Assembly (NCBI RefSeq): GCF_001429545.1
Contig: NZ_LMSP01000044.1
Location: 9,050 to 73,049, forward strand
From: Paenibacillus sp. Soil787
GTDB lineage: Bacteria; Bacillota; Bacilli; Paenibacillales; NBRC-103111
Length of the DNA: 64,000 nucleotides
Direction: 5' to 3'
The notes below the pieces were generated by a model, which had not been told where the DNA came from, searched no databases, and saw nothing but the letters and a program-made list of their open reading frames with translations. Every line of letters starts with the position of its first letter. The first letter of the stretch is position 1. Shown here piece after piece: positions 16,779 to 25,327 of this stretch. The translations under genes were made by a program, and so were the position numbers.

Positions 16779-17306
16779 GAGAACTGCTCCTGTCTTTATG
16801 AATGTATGCTGAGTTTACTGGATAGCCGGGTGGAGTTCAAGCAAAGAATTTGTGGCGATCATGGCATATCTAAATGAGGGTCGATTAAAGTGCATTACTA
16901 GAGTATTAATGAGCCGTAGATGATGTCGGTACATTCAAGAGCATTAAATAGCTATGGATAAGCGTTGGTACATCATAAGAACATTAAATGAGCTAAGGAA
17001 GGGTGTTGGTAAATCACAAGAGCATTAAATGAGCTTTGGATGAGCGTTCGTGAAGCTGAGTAGCTAAAATATGTAGATCCATTGGAGAAAATACAATGAA
17101 AACCAACGCGATCTCAGAATATTCAACATTCCATTGGAAATTATGCAATAGAATTTCCTCCAATGGCCATTCCTGAGCCATTTTTGGGAAAATGCTGTAT
17201 TTCATACAGTGGAATTACTTTTTACCCTTTCAATGAAGACGTTTCATTAGAAATTGTACAATAGAATGGATTCAGCTTTCTAATCTCTCTTTAATATTAA
17301 AAAAAA
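16779..17306. other. non-coding gap with short repeats
   Basis: No credible gene. It holds a degenerate tandem repeat (16900-17055), a direct repeat CATTRGAAATTRTRCAATAGAAT (17132-17154 and 17245-17267, 113 bases apart), and an inverted pair CCATTGGA (17131-17138) / TCCAATGG (17159-17166). Confidence 0.55.
16900..17055. repeat. degenerate tandem repeat of about 41 bp, 3.5 copies
   Basis: Successive units share GCTWWGGA, GYGTTGGTA and AAGARCATTAAATGA in that order, with a period of 41-42 bases. The first copy is the most diverged and the last is cut short. Confidence 0.6.
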
Positions 17307-17343
17307 CCACCCTGATAGAAGGCTGAGCCTGCTATCAGGGTGG
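17307..17343 (-). terminator. terminator of the fadR-etfB-etfA operon
   Basis: CCACCCTGATAG (17307-17318) / CTATCAGGGTGG (17332-17343), a perfect 12-bp stem. Read on the minus strand it is followed by eight or more T. Confidence 0.92.
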
Positions 17344-17369
17344 ATAATTTACAAGTTGAGAGGGAGCCT

Positions 17370-18353
17370 CTACTTCAACAGCTGACGGAATTCCTCGGTC
17401 AGCAGAGGCACGACCTCGAACAGATCGCCGACGATGCCGTAGTCGGCGACTTTAAAGATCGGCGCCTCAGCATCCTTGTTGATGGCGATGATGACGCGCG
17501 AAGAGCTCATCCCGGCAAGATGCTGGATGGCGCCGCTAATGCCGCACGCGATGTAGATCTCCGGCGTCACGACCTTGCCGGTCTGGCCGATTTGCATCGC
17601 GTACTCGCAGTAGCCCGCGTCGCAGGCTCCGCGGGAAGCCCCAACAGCGCCGCCCAAGACGGCAGCCAGCTCTTCGAGCGGCTGGAAGCCATCGGCGCTG
17701 CGCACGCCCCGTCCGCCGGAGACAACGATCTTGGCTTCTGCCAAGTCGATGGTGCCGGACGTTTTCTTGACGACCTCCCTAATGATGCTGCGCAGGGAGG
17801 GAGCGGGGTAAGCAACATCGATGACCTCGGCTTGACGCGAAGCGTCAGGCTCGGAGACTGCGATGTTGTTCGGTCTTATCGTGACGACCCATGTGCCATC
17901 CGGGTCGGTAAACGCTTTCTTTTCGACGGCTTTGCCAGCGTAAAGCGGTCGCGTGAACTGCACGCTATCCCCGCTGCGCGAGATAGCCGTTACGTCCGAG
18001 AGCTGGCCAGCTGCGAGCTTCGCCGCGGCCAGCGGTGCGAGATCTCGGCCAGCTGACGTATGGCCGAAGTAGAGCGCGCCTGGCTGGGCGGTATCCGTGA
18101 CAGCGAGCAAAGCGCTCAAGTAGGCTTCCGAGCTGTAGCTCTCCAGCTGATTATTTTCGACGACATAGATGGTGTCTGCGCCATAAGCCGCAAGCTCACC
18201 AGCAAGTGCTTTGCTTCCTGCGCCGCCAATCAAAACTGCGGCGATGGTATCGCCATCAGCAGCGGAAAGCTGCGCTGCGCGTAACGCTTCAAAGGATACC
18301 TGGCGCAGCTTGCCGCCGCGTGCTTCTGCAACAACGAGAAATGTTTTGCTCAT
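17370..18353 (-). CDS. etfA: electron transfer flavoprotein subunit alpha
   Basis: A 327-residue ETF alpha subunit. The C-terminal FAD-binding domain is typical: SGGRGVRSADGF (about 210-221), GASRGACDAGY, QIGQTGKVVTPEIYIACGIS and INKDAEAPIFKVADYGIVGD. With EtfB it carries electrons from acyl-CoA dehydrogenase (FadE, 26619) towards the membrane, here probably through the FadF-type protein at 20738. It follows etfB by 19 bases. The first two thirds are strikingly G+C-rich and carry long open frames on the other strand, unlike etfB beside it. Confidence 0.95.
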   Translation of the reverse strand: MSKTFLVVAEARGGKLRQVSFEALRAAQLSAADGDTIAAVLIGGAGSKALAGELAAYGADTIYVVENNQLESYSSEAYLSALLAVTDTAQPGALYFGHTSAGRDLAPLAAAKLAAGQLSDVTAISRSGDSVQFTRPLYAGKAVEKKAFTDPDGTWVVTIRPNNIAVSEPDASRQAEVIDVAYPAPSLRSIIREVVKKTSGTIDLAEAKIVVSGGRGVRSADGFQPLEELAAVLGGAVGASRGACDAGYCEYAMQIGQTGKVVTPEIYIACGISGAIQHLAGMSSSRVIIAINKDAEAPIFKVADYGIVGDLFEVVPLLTEEFRQLLK

Positions 18354-18372
18354 ATATTTGCCTCCCCTTTAT

Positions 18373-19137
18373 TTAGATCACTTTGGATTCGCTGCGTAAT
18401 GCTTGCACGAGTTCGGTAACTTGCTGTGAAAGGTCGCCTTTTAGGATGCGGCCAGCTTTGCGCTCTGGTGGCAAGGTCAATTCAAGGCGTTCTGTCTTAG
18501 CGACAGCAGAATCAGAGCCCTCAATATCATCTAGCGATAAGTGCTGGAACGGTTTTTTCTTTGCTTTCATAATCCCAGGGAGCGAAGGGTAGCGCGGCTC
18601 ATTCAAGCCTTGCTGTGCCGTGAATAGAGCAGGGAGAGGCACCTCAATTACTTCAATATCGCCTTCAGCATCGCGGTGGGCAACCGCTTTTCCTCCGGAA
18701 ATTACCAATTTCGTAATAGAAGCAACATGAGGTAAGCCTAGGAGGGAGGAGAGTCGGATAGCGACTTGACCAGCCCCATTGTCGACAGAGAAATTACCGC
18801 CCAATAGGAGATCGACCGACTGTCCACGCAAATAGTTAGCCAAAATTTCAGCGACTTCGAACTCATCCCCTTTAATGCGCTCATCGGAGATAAGAACAGC
18901 TTCATCAGCCCCCATCGCAAGTGCAGTTCGCAGAGCTTCGGCTGTTCGTTCGGGACCAACGGAGAGCAGAGTAACCTTGCCGCCCAGCTCATCACGAATT
19001 TGAATTGCTTGCTCAACCGCATATTCATCGTAAGGATTGATGACAAATTTCACGCCATCCTCTTGAACGGCCCCATGTTGCAGGACGATTTTTTCCTCCG
19101 TATCAAACGTTTGCTTCAACAATACAAAAATATCCAT
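18373..19137 (-). CDS. etfB: electron transfer flavoprotein subunit beta
   Basis: A 254-residue ETF beta subunit: VLLKQTFDTE start, NPYDEYAVEQAIQIRDE, LAMGADEAVLISD and DNGAGQVAIRLSSLLGLPH, the AMP-binding core of the family. It partners EtfA. ATG 19137 is preferred over a TTG at 19143 because AAGGAGC lies 7 bases before the ATG and only one before the TTG. Second gene of the FadR-controlled operon, as in Bacillus, where etfB-etfA follow fadR-fadB. Confidence 0.94.
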   Translation of the reverse strand: MDIFVLLKQTFDTEEKIVLQHGAVQEDGVKFVINPYDEYAVEQAIQIRDELGGKVTLLSVGPERTAEALRTALAMGADEAVLISDERIKGDEFEVAEILANYLRGQSVDLLLGGNFSVDNGAGQVAIRLSSLLGLPHVASITKLVISGGKAVAHRDAEGDIEVIEVPLPALFTAQQGLNEPRYPSLPGIMKAKKKPFQHLSLDDIEGSDSAVAKTERLELTLPPERKAGRILKGDLSQQVTELVQALRSESKVI

Positions 19138-19175
19138 AGTCAAGCTCCTTCCTGAATATACATGTTATACAGACC

Positions 19176-19763
19176 TTAAGACTCGATGCCTTTCATGAAA
19201 AAATCAATGGTAGGTCCAACTTGAGCGGATAAAGAATATTTCTGCCCGGAAATGAGCCAAGAAGTAACGACTTCGTCCATGCCGCCAAAAATCAAAAGCC
19301 TCACAAGCTTCACTTCAAAATCTGGACGGAAACTGCCGTCTTTCTTCCCTTTTTCTAATATATTTTCAATGAGGATAATATATCTCTTTAGTGCAAGGCC
19401 AATCTCTTTACGAAGTTCGAGATCACTCTGTCTAAGCTCAATTTGGGTGAGGTAAGCAAGATGAATATTCCCTTCTAGGACACTGAAATGAATCTCACAT
19501 ACTTTGTGCAGCGCTTCTCTAGCTGTCATTTGGTCATTCAGCCCATTATTGAGCTTCTCTACAAGCTCGCCTAATTTCTCTTGAAACAGGCTGGTCAAAA
19601 TATCCTCCTTCTTCTTGAAGTAAAGATAGATGGTACCATCGGCCACTCCAGCTTCTTTGGCGATTCGGGAGACTTGAGATTTGTGAAAGCCATGCTCAGC
19701 AAACACTTTTAGAGCGCCTTCGAGTATTGCGTAATACTTATCTGGTTTTTTGCCACTTGTCAA
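19176..19763 (-). CDS. fadR: TetR-family repressor of fatty acid degradation, FadR-like
   Basis: A 195-residue TetR-type regulator. The N-terminal helix-turn-helix (VSRIAKEAGVADGTIYLYFK, about residues 34-53) is close to Bacillus FadR, which represses beta-oxidation genes and is released by long-chain acyl-CoA. The C-terminal half is the ligand and dimer domain. I prefer TTG 19763, preceded by GAGGTGATC; an in-frame TTG at 19790 would add nine residues absent from Bacillus FadR. The FadR-type palindrome at 19798-19815 lies just upstream, so it should repress itself and etfBA. Confidence 0.88.
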   Translation of the reverse strand: MTSGKKPDKYYAILEGALKVFAEHGFHKSQVSRIAKEAGVADGTIYLYFKKKEDILTSLFQEKLGELVEKLNNGLNDQMTAREALHKVCEIHFSVLEGNIHLAYLTQIELRQSDLELRKEIGLALKRYIILIENILEKGKKDGSFRPDFEVKLVRLLIFGGMDEVVTSWLISGQKYSLSAQVGPTIDFFMKGIES

Positions 19764-19797
19764 GGAGATCACCTCGGTGTTAGAATACAAATATCGG

Positions 19798-19815
19798 TGA
19801 ATGAATACTCATTCA
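19798..19815. promoter_or_regulatory. FadR operator
   Basis: TGAATGAATACTCATTCA: perfect TGAATGA/TCATTCA arms with a 4-base centre, matching the Bacillus FadR box. It sits just downstream of the fadR promoter start. Confidence 0.88.
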
Positions 19816-19828
19816 TTTTCGTAATTTC

Positions 19829-19857
19829 ATCATAAAATACGCAGTACGCCTTGTCAA
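19829..19857 (-). promoter_or_regulatory. sigma-A promoter of fadR-etfB-etfA
   Basis: Minus strand TTGACA (19857-19852), 17-base spacer, TATGAT (19834-19829). Transcription starts near 19822, right beside the FadR operator. Confidence 0.8.
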
Positions 19858-20078
19858 CGACTTATTCAGCTTATTAAAGCAAGTAGGAAGGTTTGCCGGC
19901 TTACACTTCACAATGAAGCATTTTTCAACTCTGGAAATAGGGTCAAATGGAACTTGCTTTTTTACGATGCTTGAATGTAAGCGGTTACTTGATGGGGCGG
20001 GTGGGCTCCGGATTTCATTTGGTGGAGTGATATAATGGTGCACTTTAGTATGGATTCGTGCTGGATGGTGCGGCTAGC

Positions 20079-20530
20079 GTGGAATAAGAGTCCTTAGAGA
20101 CTCCTAAATTTGTAGAAGGCAATGAAAATGAGGAAATAGCAATCTCTAAGCCTCTAATTTATCTGTTTTCGTGCAAAATGGTGTGAGCCGAGTGGAATAA
20201 GAGTCCTTAGAGACTCCTAAATTTGTAGAAGGCAATGAAAATGAGGAAATAGCAATCTCTAAAGCCTCTAATTTATCTGTTTTCGTGCAAAATGGTGTGA
20301 GCCGAGTGGAATAAGAGTCCTTAGAGACTCCTAAATTTGTAGAAGGGCATGAAAATGAGGAAATAGCAGTCTCTAAAGGCTCTTATTTATCTGATTTTCG
20401 AGTTAAATGGTGTGATTTATGTGGAATAAGAGTCCCTAGAGACTCCTAAATCCGTAAAAGGTAAAGAAAATGGGGAAATAGCAGTCTTTAAAGGCTCTTA
20501 TTTATCAGAATTTCGAGCAAAAAGTTGTGA
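20079..20530. repeat. four tandem copies of a 113-115 bp palindromic unit
   Basis: Each unit starts GTGGAATAAGAGTCC (20079, 20192, 20306, 20421). Near its start AATAAGAGTCCTTAGAGACT can pair with AGTCTCTAAAGGCTCTTATT about 50 bases on. In the third copy 18 of 20 positions are complementary and one more is a G-T pair, so a unit can fold into a long stem-loop. Copies 1-2 are nearly identical; 3-4 have drifted in the second arm in a way that restores pairing. Confidence 0.8.
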
Positions 20531-20599
20531 TTCGTTCGACTCTTATCGTCTGCTAATCGCTCAAACAATCGAGTTTTCGCCGATTTTGGATGGATTAGA

Positions 20600-20651
20600 A
20601 ATGGAACTTACTAATGGAACTTACTAATGGAACTTACCGAGGGAACTTGCT
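20600..20651. repeat. 13-bp tandem repeat, four copies
   Basis: AATGGAACTTACT twice exactly, then AATGGAACTTACC and GAGGGAACTTGCT. A related 13-bp array lies at 46577-46654. Confidence 0.75.
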
Positions 20652-20737
20652 AAGCCCATGCTTACCAAGTCTTACGAGAACGCAGAACATGCTTACGAAG
20701 AAAGTTTAGCTAACGCAAAACGCAGGGAGGGTCCTCA

Positions 20738-22771
20738 ATGACCGGTTCACTCATTCAGTTTCTTTTATTTCTTGCGGTTACGGGGTTTGCGGTGTATTTG
20801 TTTGTCCGCGTTGTGTATCACCGATATTTGTACATTAGGCTTGGCAAGTCAGTGAATTTGAAAACGGAAGCTAAGGCGAGGTTGAAGGAGTTTGCGATTC
20901 AGGTATTTGGCCAGACCAAGCTATTGAAGGATAAGAAGAGCGGCATCATGCATATTGTGATCTTTTATGGATTCATTATTTTGCAGCTTGGGGCGCTGGA
21001 TCTCATTCTGAAGGGATTAATTGGCCGTGGGTTACCAATACCGGGTTACGATTATTTCACATTGATGCAGGAAGTGACGGTAGCGTTGATTCTTCTGGCC
21101 ATGGGCTATGCGACCTATCGCCGATATGTAGAAAAGCTAAAACGGCTGAAACGCGGTTGGAAGCCTAGTATCGTTATTTTTTTCATTTTTTTCTTGATGC
21201 TATCTGTTGTCGTCAGCGGTGGGTTTGAACGGGTAAAGGAAGGGATGGAGACATCCGCTTTTGCGCCTATTTCATCACTTTTCGCGGCAGCTTTTGGTGG
21301 CCTCTCACATACAGCGGCGACGGTTGGTTTCTATATAAGCTGGTGGATGCATCTGCTAATTCTACTCTCATTTCTGATCTATGTGCCGCAGTCGAAGCAT
21401 TTTCACATTATTACAGCACCTATCAATATCTTGCTTCGCCGCACAGAGCCTACTGGTAAATTGGCTTCTCTGAATTTGGAGGATGAAGAGGCTGAGTCGT
21501 TTGGTGTAGGCAAAATCGAGGAATTCACGCAGAAGCAGATGCTTGATTTCTACTCTTGTGTAGAATGCGGGCGCTGCACGAATGTATGTCCCGCGAATAC
21601 AACAGGCAAGATGCTATCGCCGATGCATTTGATTACGAAGCTTCGTGATCATTTGACGGAAAAAGGCGCCGCCATCACTTCGAAATCACCATGGGTGCCA
21701 GCTTTTGCTTTCGCTAGTCCAAGTACGCATAACCCGCTTGAAGTTGAGCTCATTGGCGGCGTTATTACAGAAGAAGAGCTGTGGGCTTGTACAACCTGCC
21801 GCAACTGCGAGGATCAATGTCCTGTAGGGAACGAACATGTGGATAAGATTATCGATCTGCGTAGACATCTTGTACTGACGCAAGGAATCATGCCGCATGA
21901 CGGGCAGCGTGCGCTGCAAAATATCGAGAGACAAGGAAATCCTTGGGGGATTAGCCGGAATGATCGCGTGAAATGGGTCAAAGAGGTGGATCCGGATGAT
22001 GAACTCGGTGTACGAACGGTGAAGGAAAATCCGGAATTCGAGTACTTGTTTTTCTTGGGTTCCATGGGAGCCTACGATAATCGCAGCCGTAAGATCACTC
22101 ATTCTTTTGTGAAATTGATGAAGGAAGCTGGCATTTCCTTTGCCATTTTGGGCAATGAAGAGAAGAATTCAGGTGATACACCTCGCCGTATGGGCAATGA
22201 ATTTCTATTCCAACAGCTGTGTGCGGACAATATTGCGACTTTTCAAAAGTATAAGGTCCAGAAAATCGTAACGACGTGCCCGCATACGTATCATACATTC
22301 AAAAATGAATATCCCGAATTTGGCCTTACAGCAGACGTTTTCCATCACACCGAGCTGTTGGATCTGTGGGTGAAAGAGGGGCATCTTAAGCCGCAATATG
22401 AAGTGCGAGAGCGTATTACGTACCACGATTCTTGTTATCTAGGCCGCTACAACGAAGTGTATGAGGAGCCGCGCAATGTACTGCGAGCGATTCCAGGGGT
22501 TGAGTTGGTTGAGCAAGACCGTTCTCGCGAGAACAGTATGTGCTGCGGCGCCGGAGGCGGCATGATGTGGATGGAAGAAACAGCAGGTACACGTGTAAAC
22601 GTAGCACGCACTGAACAGCTTTTAAGTGTGAAACCCACCGTTATCAGTTCTGCCTGTCCTTATTGCCTAACGATGGTGGAAGATGGAGCGAAGCTTAAGG
22701 AGGTAGAGGAACAGGTTAAAGCGCGAGATATCGCTGAAATTCTTGCCTTATCTGTGTTTGGAACGCCTTAG
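20738..22771 (+). CDS. fadF: membrane-bound Fe-S oxidoreductase, FadF-like (ETF:quinone electron carrier)
   Basis: A 677-residue protein. Residues 1-230 form a membrane domain of five or so helices resembling nitrate-reductase gamma/HdrE. Two 4Fe-4S motifs follow: CVECGRCTNVCP (about 273-284) and CTTCRNCEDQCP (about 351-362). The C-terminus carries two CCG-type cysteine domains (DSCYLGR and MCCGAGGGMMW visible in the second). Bacillus FadF (YwjF) belongs to the FadR regulon, and this architecture is thought to take electrons from reduced ETF into the quinone pool. It heads the beta-oxidation operon, which fits. Ribosome site GGGAGGGT before ATG 20738. Confidence 0.87.
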   Translation: MTGSLIQFLLFLAVTGFAVYLFVRVVYHRYLYIRLGKSVNLKTEAKARLKEFAIQVFGQTKLLKDKKSGIMHIVIFYGFIILQLGALDLILKGLIGRGLPIPGYDYFTLMQEVTVALILLAMGYATYRRYVEKLKRLKRGWKPSIVIFFIFFLMLSVVVSGGFERVKEGMETSAFAPISSLFAAAFGGLSHTAATVGFYISWWMHLLILLSFLIYVPQSKHFHIITAPINILLRRTEPTGKLASLNLEDEEAESFGVGKIEEFTQKQMLDFYSCVECGRCTNVCPANTTGKMLSPMHLITKLRDHLTEKGAAITSKSPWVPAFAFASPSTHNPLEVELIGGVITEEELWACTTCRNCEDQCPVGNEHVDKIIDLRRHLVLTQGIMPHDGQRALQNIERQGNPWGISRNDRVKWVKEVDPDDELGVRTVKENPEFEYLFFLGSMGAYDNRSRKITHSFVKLMKEAGISFAILGNEEKNSGDTPRRMGNEFLFQQLCADNIATFQKYKVQKIVTTCPHTYHTFKNEYPEFGLTADVFHHTELLDLWVKEGHLKPQYEVRERITYHDSCYLGRYNEVYEEPRNVLRAIPGVELVEQDRSRENSMCCGAGGGMMWMEETAGTRVNVARTEQLLSVKPTVISSACPYCLTMVEDGAKLKEVEEQVKARDIAEILALSVFGTP

Positions 22772-22859
22772 AGAATCGACTTCGTAGCCCTAAGGGCGAG
22801 CATTTTAAAGTCAAGGTTGAAGCGAAAACTGAAAAAATCATGTAGGAGGAAATTTCCAT

Positions 22860-25253
22860 ATGACAAAGATTCGTACAGCGGCCGTTATCGGCTCCGGTGT
22901 GATGGGCTCCGGTATCGCTGCCCATTTGGCAAATGTAGGCATTCCCGTGTTACTGCTCGATATGGTGCCTACCCAGCTGCAGCCGCAAGAAGAAGCTGCT
23001 GGCCTTGCGTTAGAACATCCCAAGGTGCGGAATCGATTTGCTCTTAATGCGATGGATAAGCTCAAGAAAACGAACCCTGCTCCCCTTTATAGTGAAGCTT
23101 TCGCTGAACGTATCACACCGGGCAATCTGGAAGATGATTTAGCGAAGCTTGGAAGTGTGGATTGGATTATTGAAGTTATTGTGGAAAATTTGCAAGCGAA
23201 GCAGCAGCTTATTAGCCGTATTGAAGCCGTTTGGAAGCCGGGAACTATTGTTTCCTCGAATACATCGGGCATTTCAATCAATGCCATGGTCCAAAGCGCC
23301 GGCCCTGAGTTTAAAAAGCATTTCCTTGGCACTCATTTTTTTAATCCGCCTCGCTATATGAAATTGTTGGAAGTGATTCCAAATGAACAGACAGACCCTG
23401 CCATTGTCGCTTACATGACCGATTTTTGTGAGAAAAAGCTTGGAAAAGGTGTTGTTCAAGCAAAAGATACGCCGAATTTTATCGGTAATCGAATTGGCAC
23501 TTATGGGCTTTTGATTACTTTGCGTGAGATGCTCGCCAGTGGGTATTCCGTTGAAGAGGTAGATGCGGTAACGGGGCCGGCAATGGGCCGCCCTAAGAGC
23601 GCGACGTTCCGTACGCTGGATTTGGTGGGTCTGGATACATTCGTCCATGTGGCTAATAATGTGTTTGATCTGGTGACTGATCCAGTAGAGAAGGAAATTT
23701 TCAATACACCGGCCATTTTGAAAACGATGGTAGAAAAAGGCTGGATCGGAGAGAAGCAGGGCCAAGGATTTTATAAAAAAGTGAAGTCTGATGCAGGCAA
23801 AGAAATTCAATCCCTAGATTTAAATACGATGGAATATTCGGCAAGCCGCAAAATCAGCTCAGGCTCTTTGGAAGCTGCGAAGCAGGCCAAAGGTACGGTA
23901 GGGAAGTTAAAGGCCTTGCTCGGAGCCAAAGATCGCTACTCTGATCTGGCGTGGAACATTTTGAAGCCAGTGCTCCTCTATTCCGCAGAGAAGTTAGATG
24001 AGATTGCAGATTCAATCGTCGAGATTGATAATGCGCTCAAATGGGGCTTTAACTGGGATCTGGGTCCTTTCGAAACGTGGGATGCCATTGGGCTAAAACG
24101 TTCTGTGGAACGAATGGAAGCTGAAGGCAGTAAAGTGCCTGAATGGGTAAAAGCATGGATTGCCGCGGGTCACGACAGCTTCTATGAGAACAGGGGAGGC
24201 CAAAGTTTTTACTATCTGAAAAATGAGTTTCGCGGTGTTGAAACAAGGCCAGAACTCATTTCACTTGCCTCTTTGAAACAGCAAAATAAAGTCATTCGTT
24301 CAAATAGTGGCGCAAGCTTAATTGACATTGGAGACGGAGTAGCATGCTTAGAGTTTCACTCGCCGAACAATGCCATTGGAGCCGATATTCTTACGATGAT
24401 TCAGCAAAGCGTGGACGAAGTACGGAGCAATTATCGCGGAATGGTTGTCGCTAACGAAGGCAAAAATTTCTGCGTCGGCGCCAATGTGATGCTGTTGCTA
24501 ATGGAAGCGCAGGATGGCGAGTGGGATGAAGTAGACGGCATCATTCGATTATTCCAAAACTCCATGTTGAAGCTCAAAAGGCTGGAAAAGCCGGTTGTTG
24601 CTGCGCCGCATAAGATGACGCTTGGTGGCGGGGTCGAGTCTTGTATGCCGGCTGACCAAATTATTTTCTCAGCGGAAACGTATTATGGACTCGTTGAGGT
24701 AGGTGTTGGCTTAATACCTGCCGGTGGCGGATGTAAGGAGTTAGCACTTCTAGCAAGTCAACAGGTTCGTGACCCGGAAGTCGATCTTCAGCCTTGGATC
24801 AATGCGATTTTTGAAACGGTGGCCATGGCCAAGGTATCAACGAGCGGCCATGATACGAAACGTCTTGGATTTATGCGTGCTGGGGATACAGTCGTTGTGA
24901 ATCCGGATTATCGTATTTATGAAGCGAAGCAAGCGGTTCTTCGTATGGAAGCAGCGGGATATACCCCTCCTGTGCAAGAGAAAATCCGCGTCGTTGGAGA
25001 GAACGGCAAAGCGGTGATGCAAATTGCTGCCTATACAATGCGCCAAGGCGGATATATCAGCGAGCACGATCAATTGATCGCGAATAAGCTTGCGCATGTG
25101 CTTGCAGGAGGTAATGTGCCGGCAGGAACGTTAGTCACAGAGCAATATATGCTCGATCTAGAGCGTGAAGCCTTCCTTAGTCTTTGTGGCGAACTGAAAA
25201 CACAGCAGCGCATGCAATATATGCTTTCCAAAGGGAAAGCACTGCGGAACTAA
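22860..25253 (+). CDS. fadN: 3-hydroxyacyl-CoA dehydrogenase/enoyl-CoA hydratase, FadN-like
   Basis: A 797-residue bifunctional enzyme. The N-terminal Rossmann domain binds NAD (GSGVMGSGIAAHLANVG, about residues 11-27), followed by the dehydrogenase C-terminal domain with GTHFFNPPRYMKLLEV. Residues from about 490 form a crotonase domain (NFCVGANVMLL, LGGGVESCMPAD, LIPAGGGCKEL). It catalyses hydration of enoyl-CoA and oxidation of 3-hydroxyacyl-CoA. The dehydrogenase-first order is that of Bacillus FadN. GTAGGAGG precedes the ATG; it is followed by the thiolase gene, as in fadNAE. Confidence 0.94.
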   Translation: MTKIRTAAVIGSGVMGSGIAAHLANVGIPVLLLDMVPTQLQPQEEAAGLALEHPKVRNRFALNAMDKLKKTNPAPLYSEAFAERITPGNLEDDLAKLGSVDWIIEVIVENLQAKQQLISRIEAVWKPGTIVSSNTSGISINAMVQSAGPEFKKHFLGTHFFNPPRYMKLLEVIPNEQTDPAIVAYMTDFCEKKLGKGVVQAKDTPNFIGNRIGTYGLLITLREMLASGYSVEEVDAVTGPAMGRPKSATFRTLDLVGLDTFVHVANNVFDLVTDPVEKEIFNTPAILKTMVEKGWIGEKQGQGFYKKVKSDAGKEIQSLDLNTMEYSASRKISSGSLEAAKQAKGTVGKLKALLGAKDRYSDLAWNILKPVLLYSAEKLDEIADSIVEIDNALKWGFNWDLGPFETWDAIGLKRSVERMEAEGSKVPEWVKAWIAAGHDSFYENRGGQSFYYLKNEFRGVETRPELISLASLKQQNKVIRSNSGASLIDIGDGVACLEFHSPNNAIGADILTMIQQSVDEVRSNYRGMVVANEGKNFCVGANVMLLLMEAQDGEWDEVDGIIRLFQNSMLKLKRLEKPVVAAPHKMTLGGGVESCMPADQIIFSAETYYGLVEVGVGLIPAGGGCKELALLASQQVRDPEVDLQPWINAIFETVAMAKVSTSGHDTKRLGFMRAGDTVVVNPDYRIYEAKQAVLRMEAAGYTPPVQEKIRVVGENGKAVMQIAAYTMRQGGYISEHDQLIANKLAHVLAGGNVPAGTLVTEQYMLDLEREAFLSLCGELKTQQRMQYMLSKGKALRN

Positions 25254-25327
25254 GGAAGTAGAACTTGCCTTTCTAATTAGAAATCCCCGAATGGTGCATG
25301 CCTATTACTCATAATGAGGTGAAATCG

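Larger units (their letters stand above)
19858..20737. other. repeat-filled gap between divergent fad operons
   Basis: No credible gene in 880 bases. It contains four 113-115 bp repeats (20079-20530) and a 13-bp tandem repeat (20600-20651). No FadR palindrome or convincing promoter for fadF was found between the repeats and 20738, so the fadF promoter is undefined. Confidence 0.6.

Noticed and set aside
17340..18056. 238-codon plus-strand frame opposite etfA
   Set aside because: Antisense shadow caused by G+C-rich codons; no ribosome site and no family resemblance.
20079..20530. CRISPR array
   Set aside because: The 113-115 bp units are repetitive over their whole length, without spacers.
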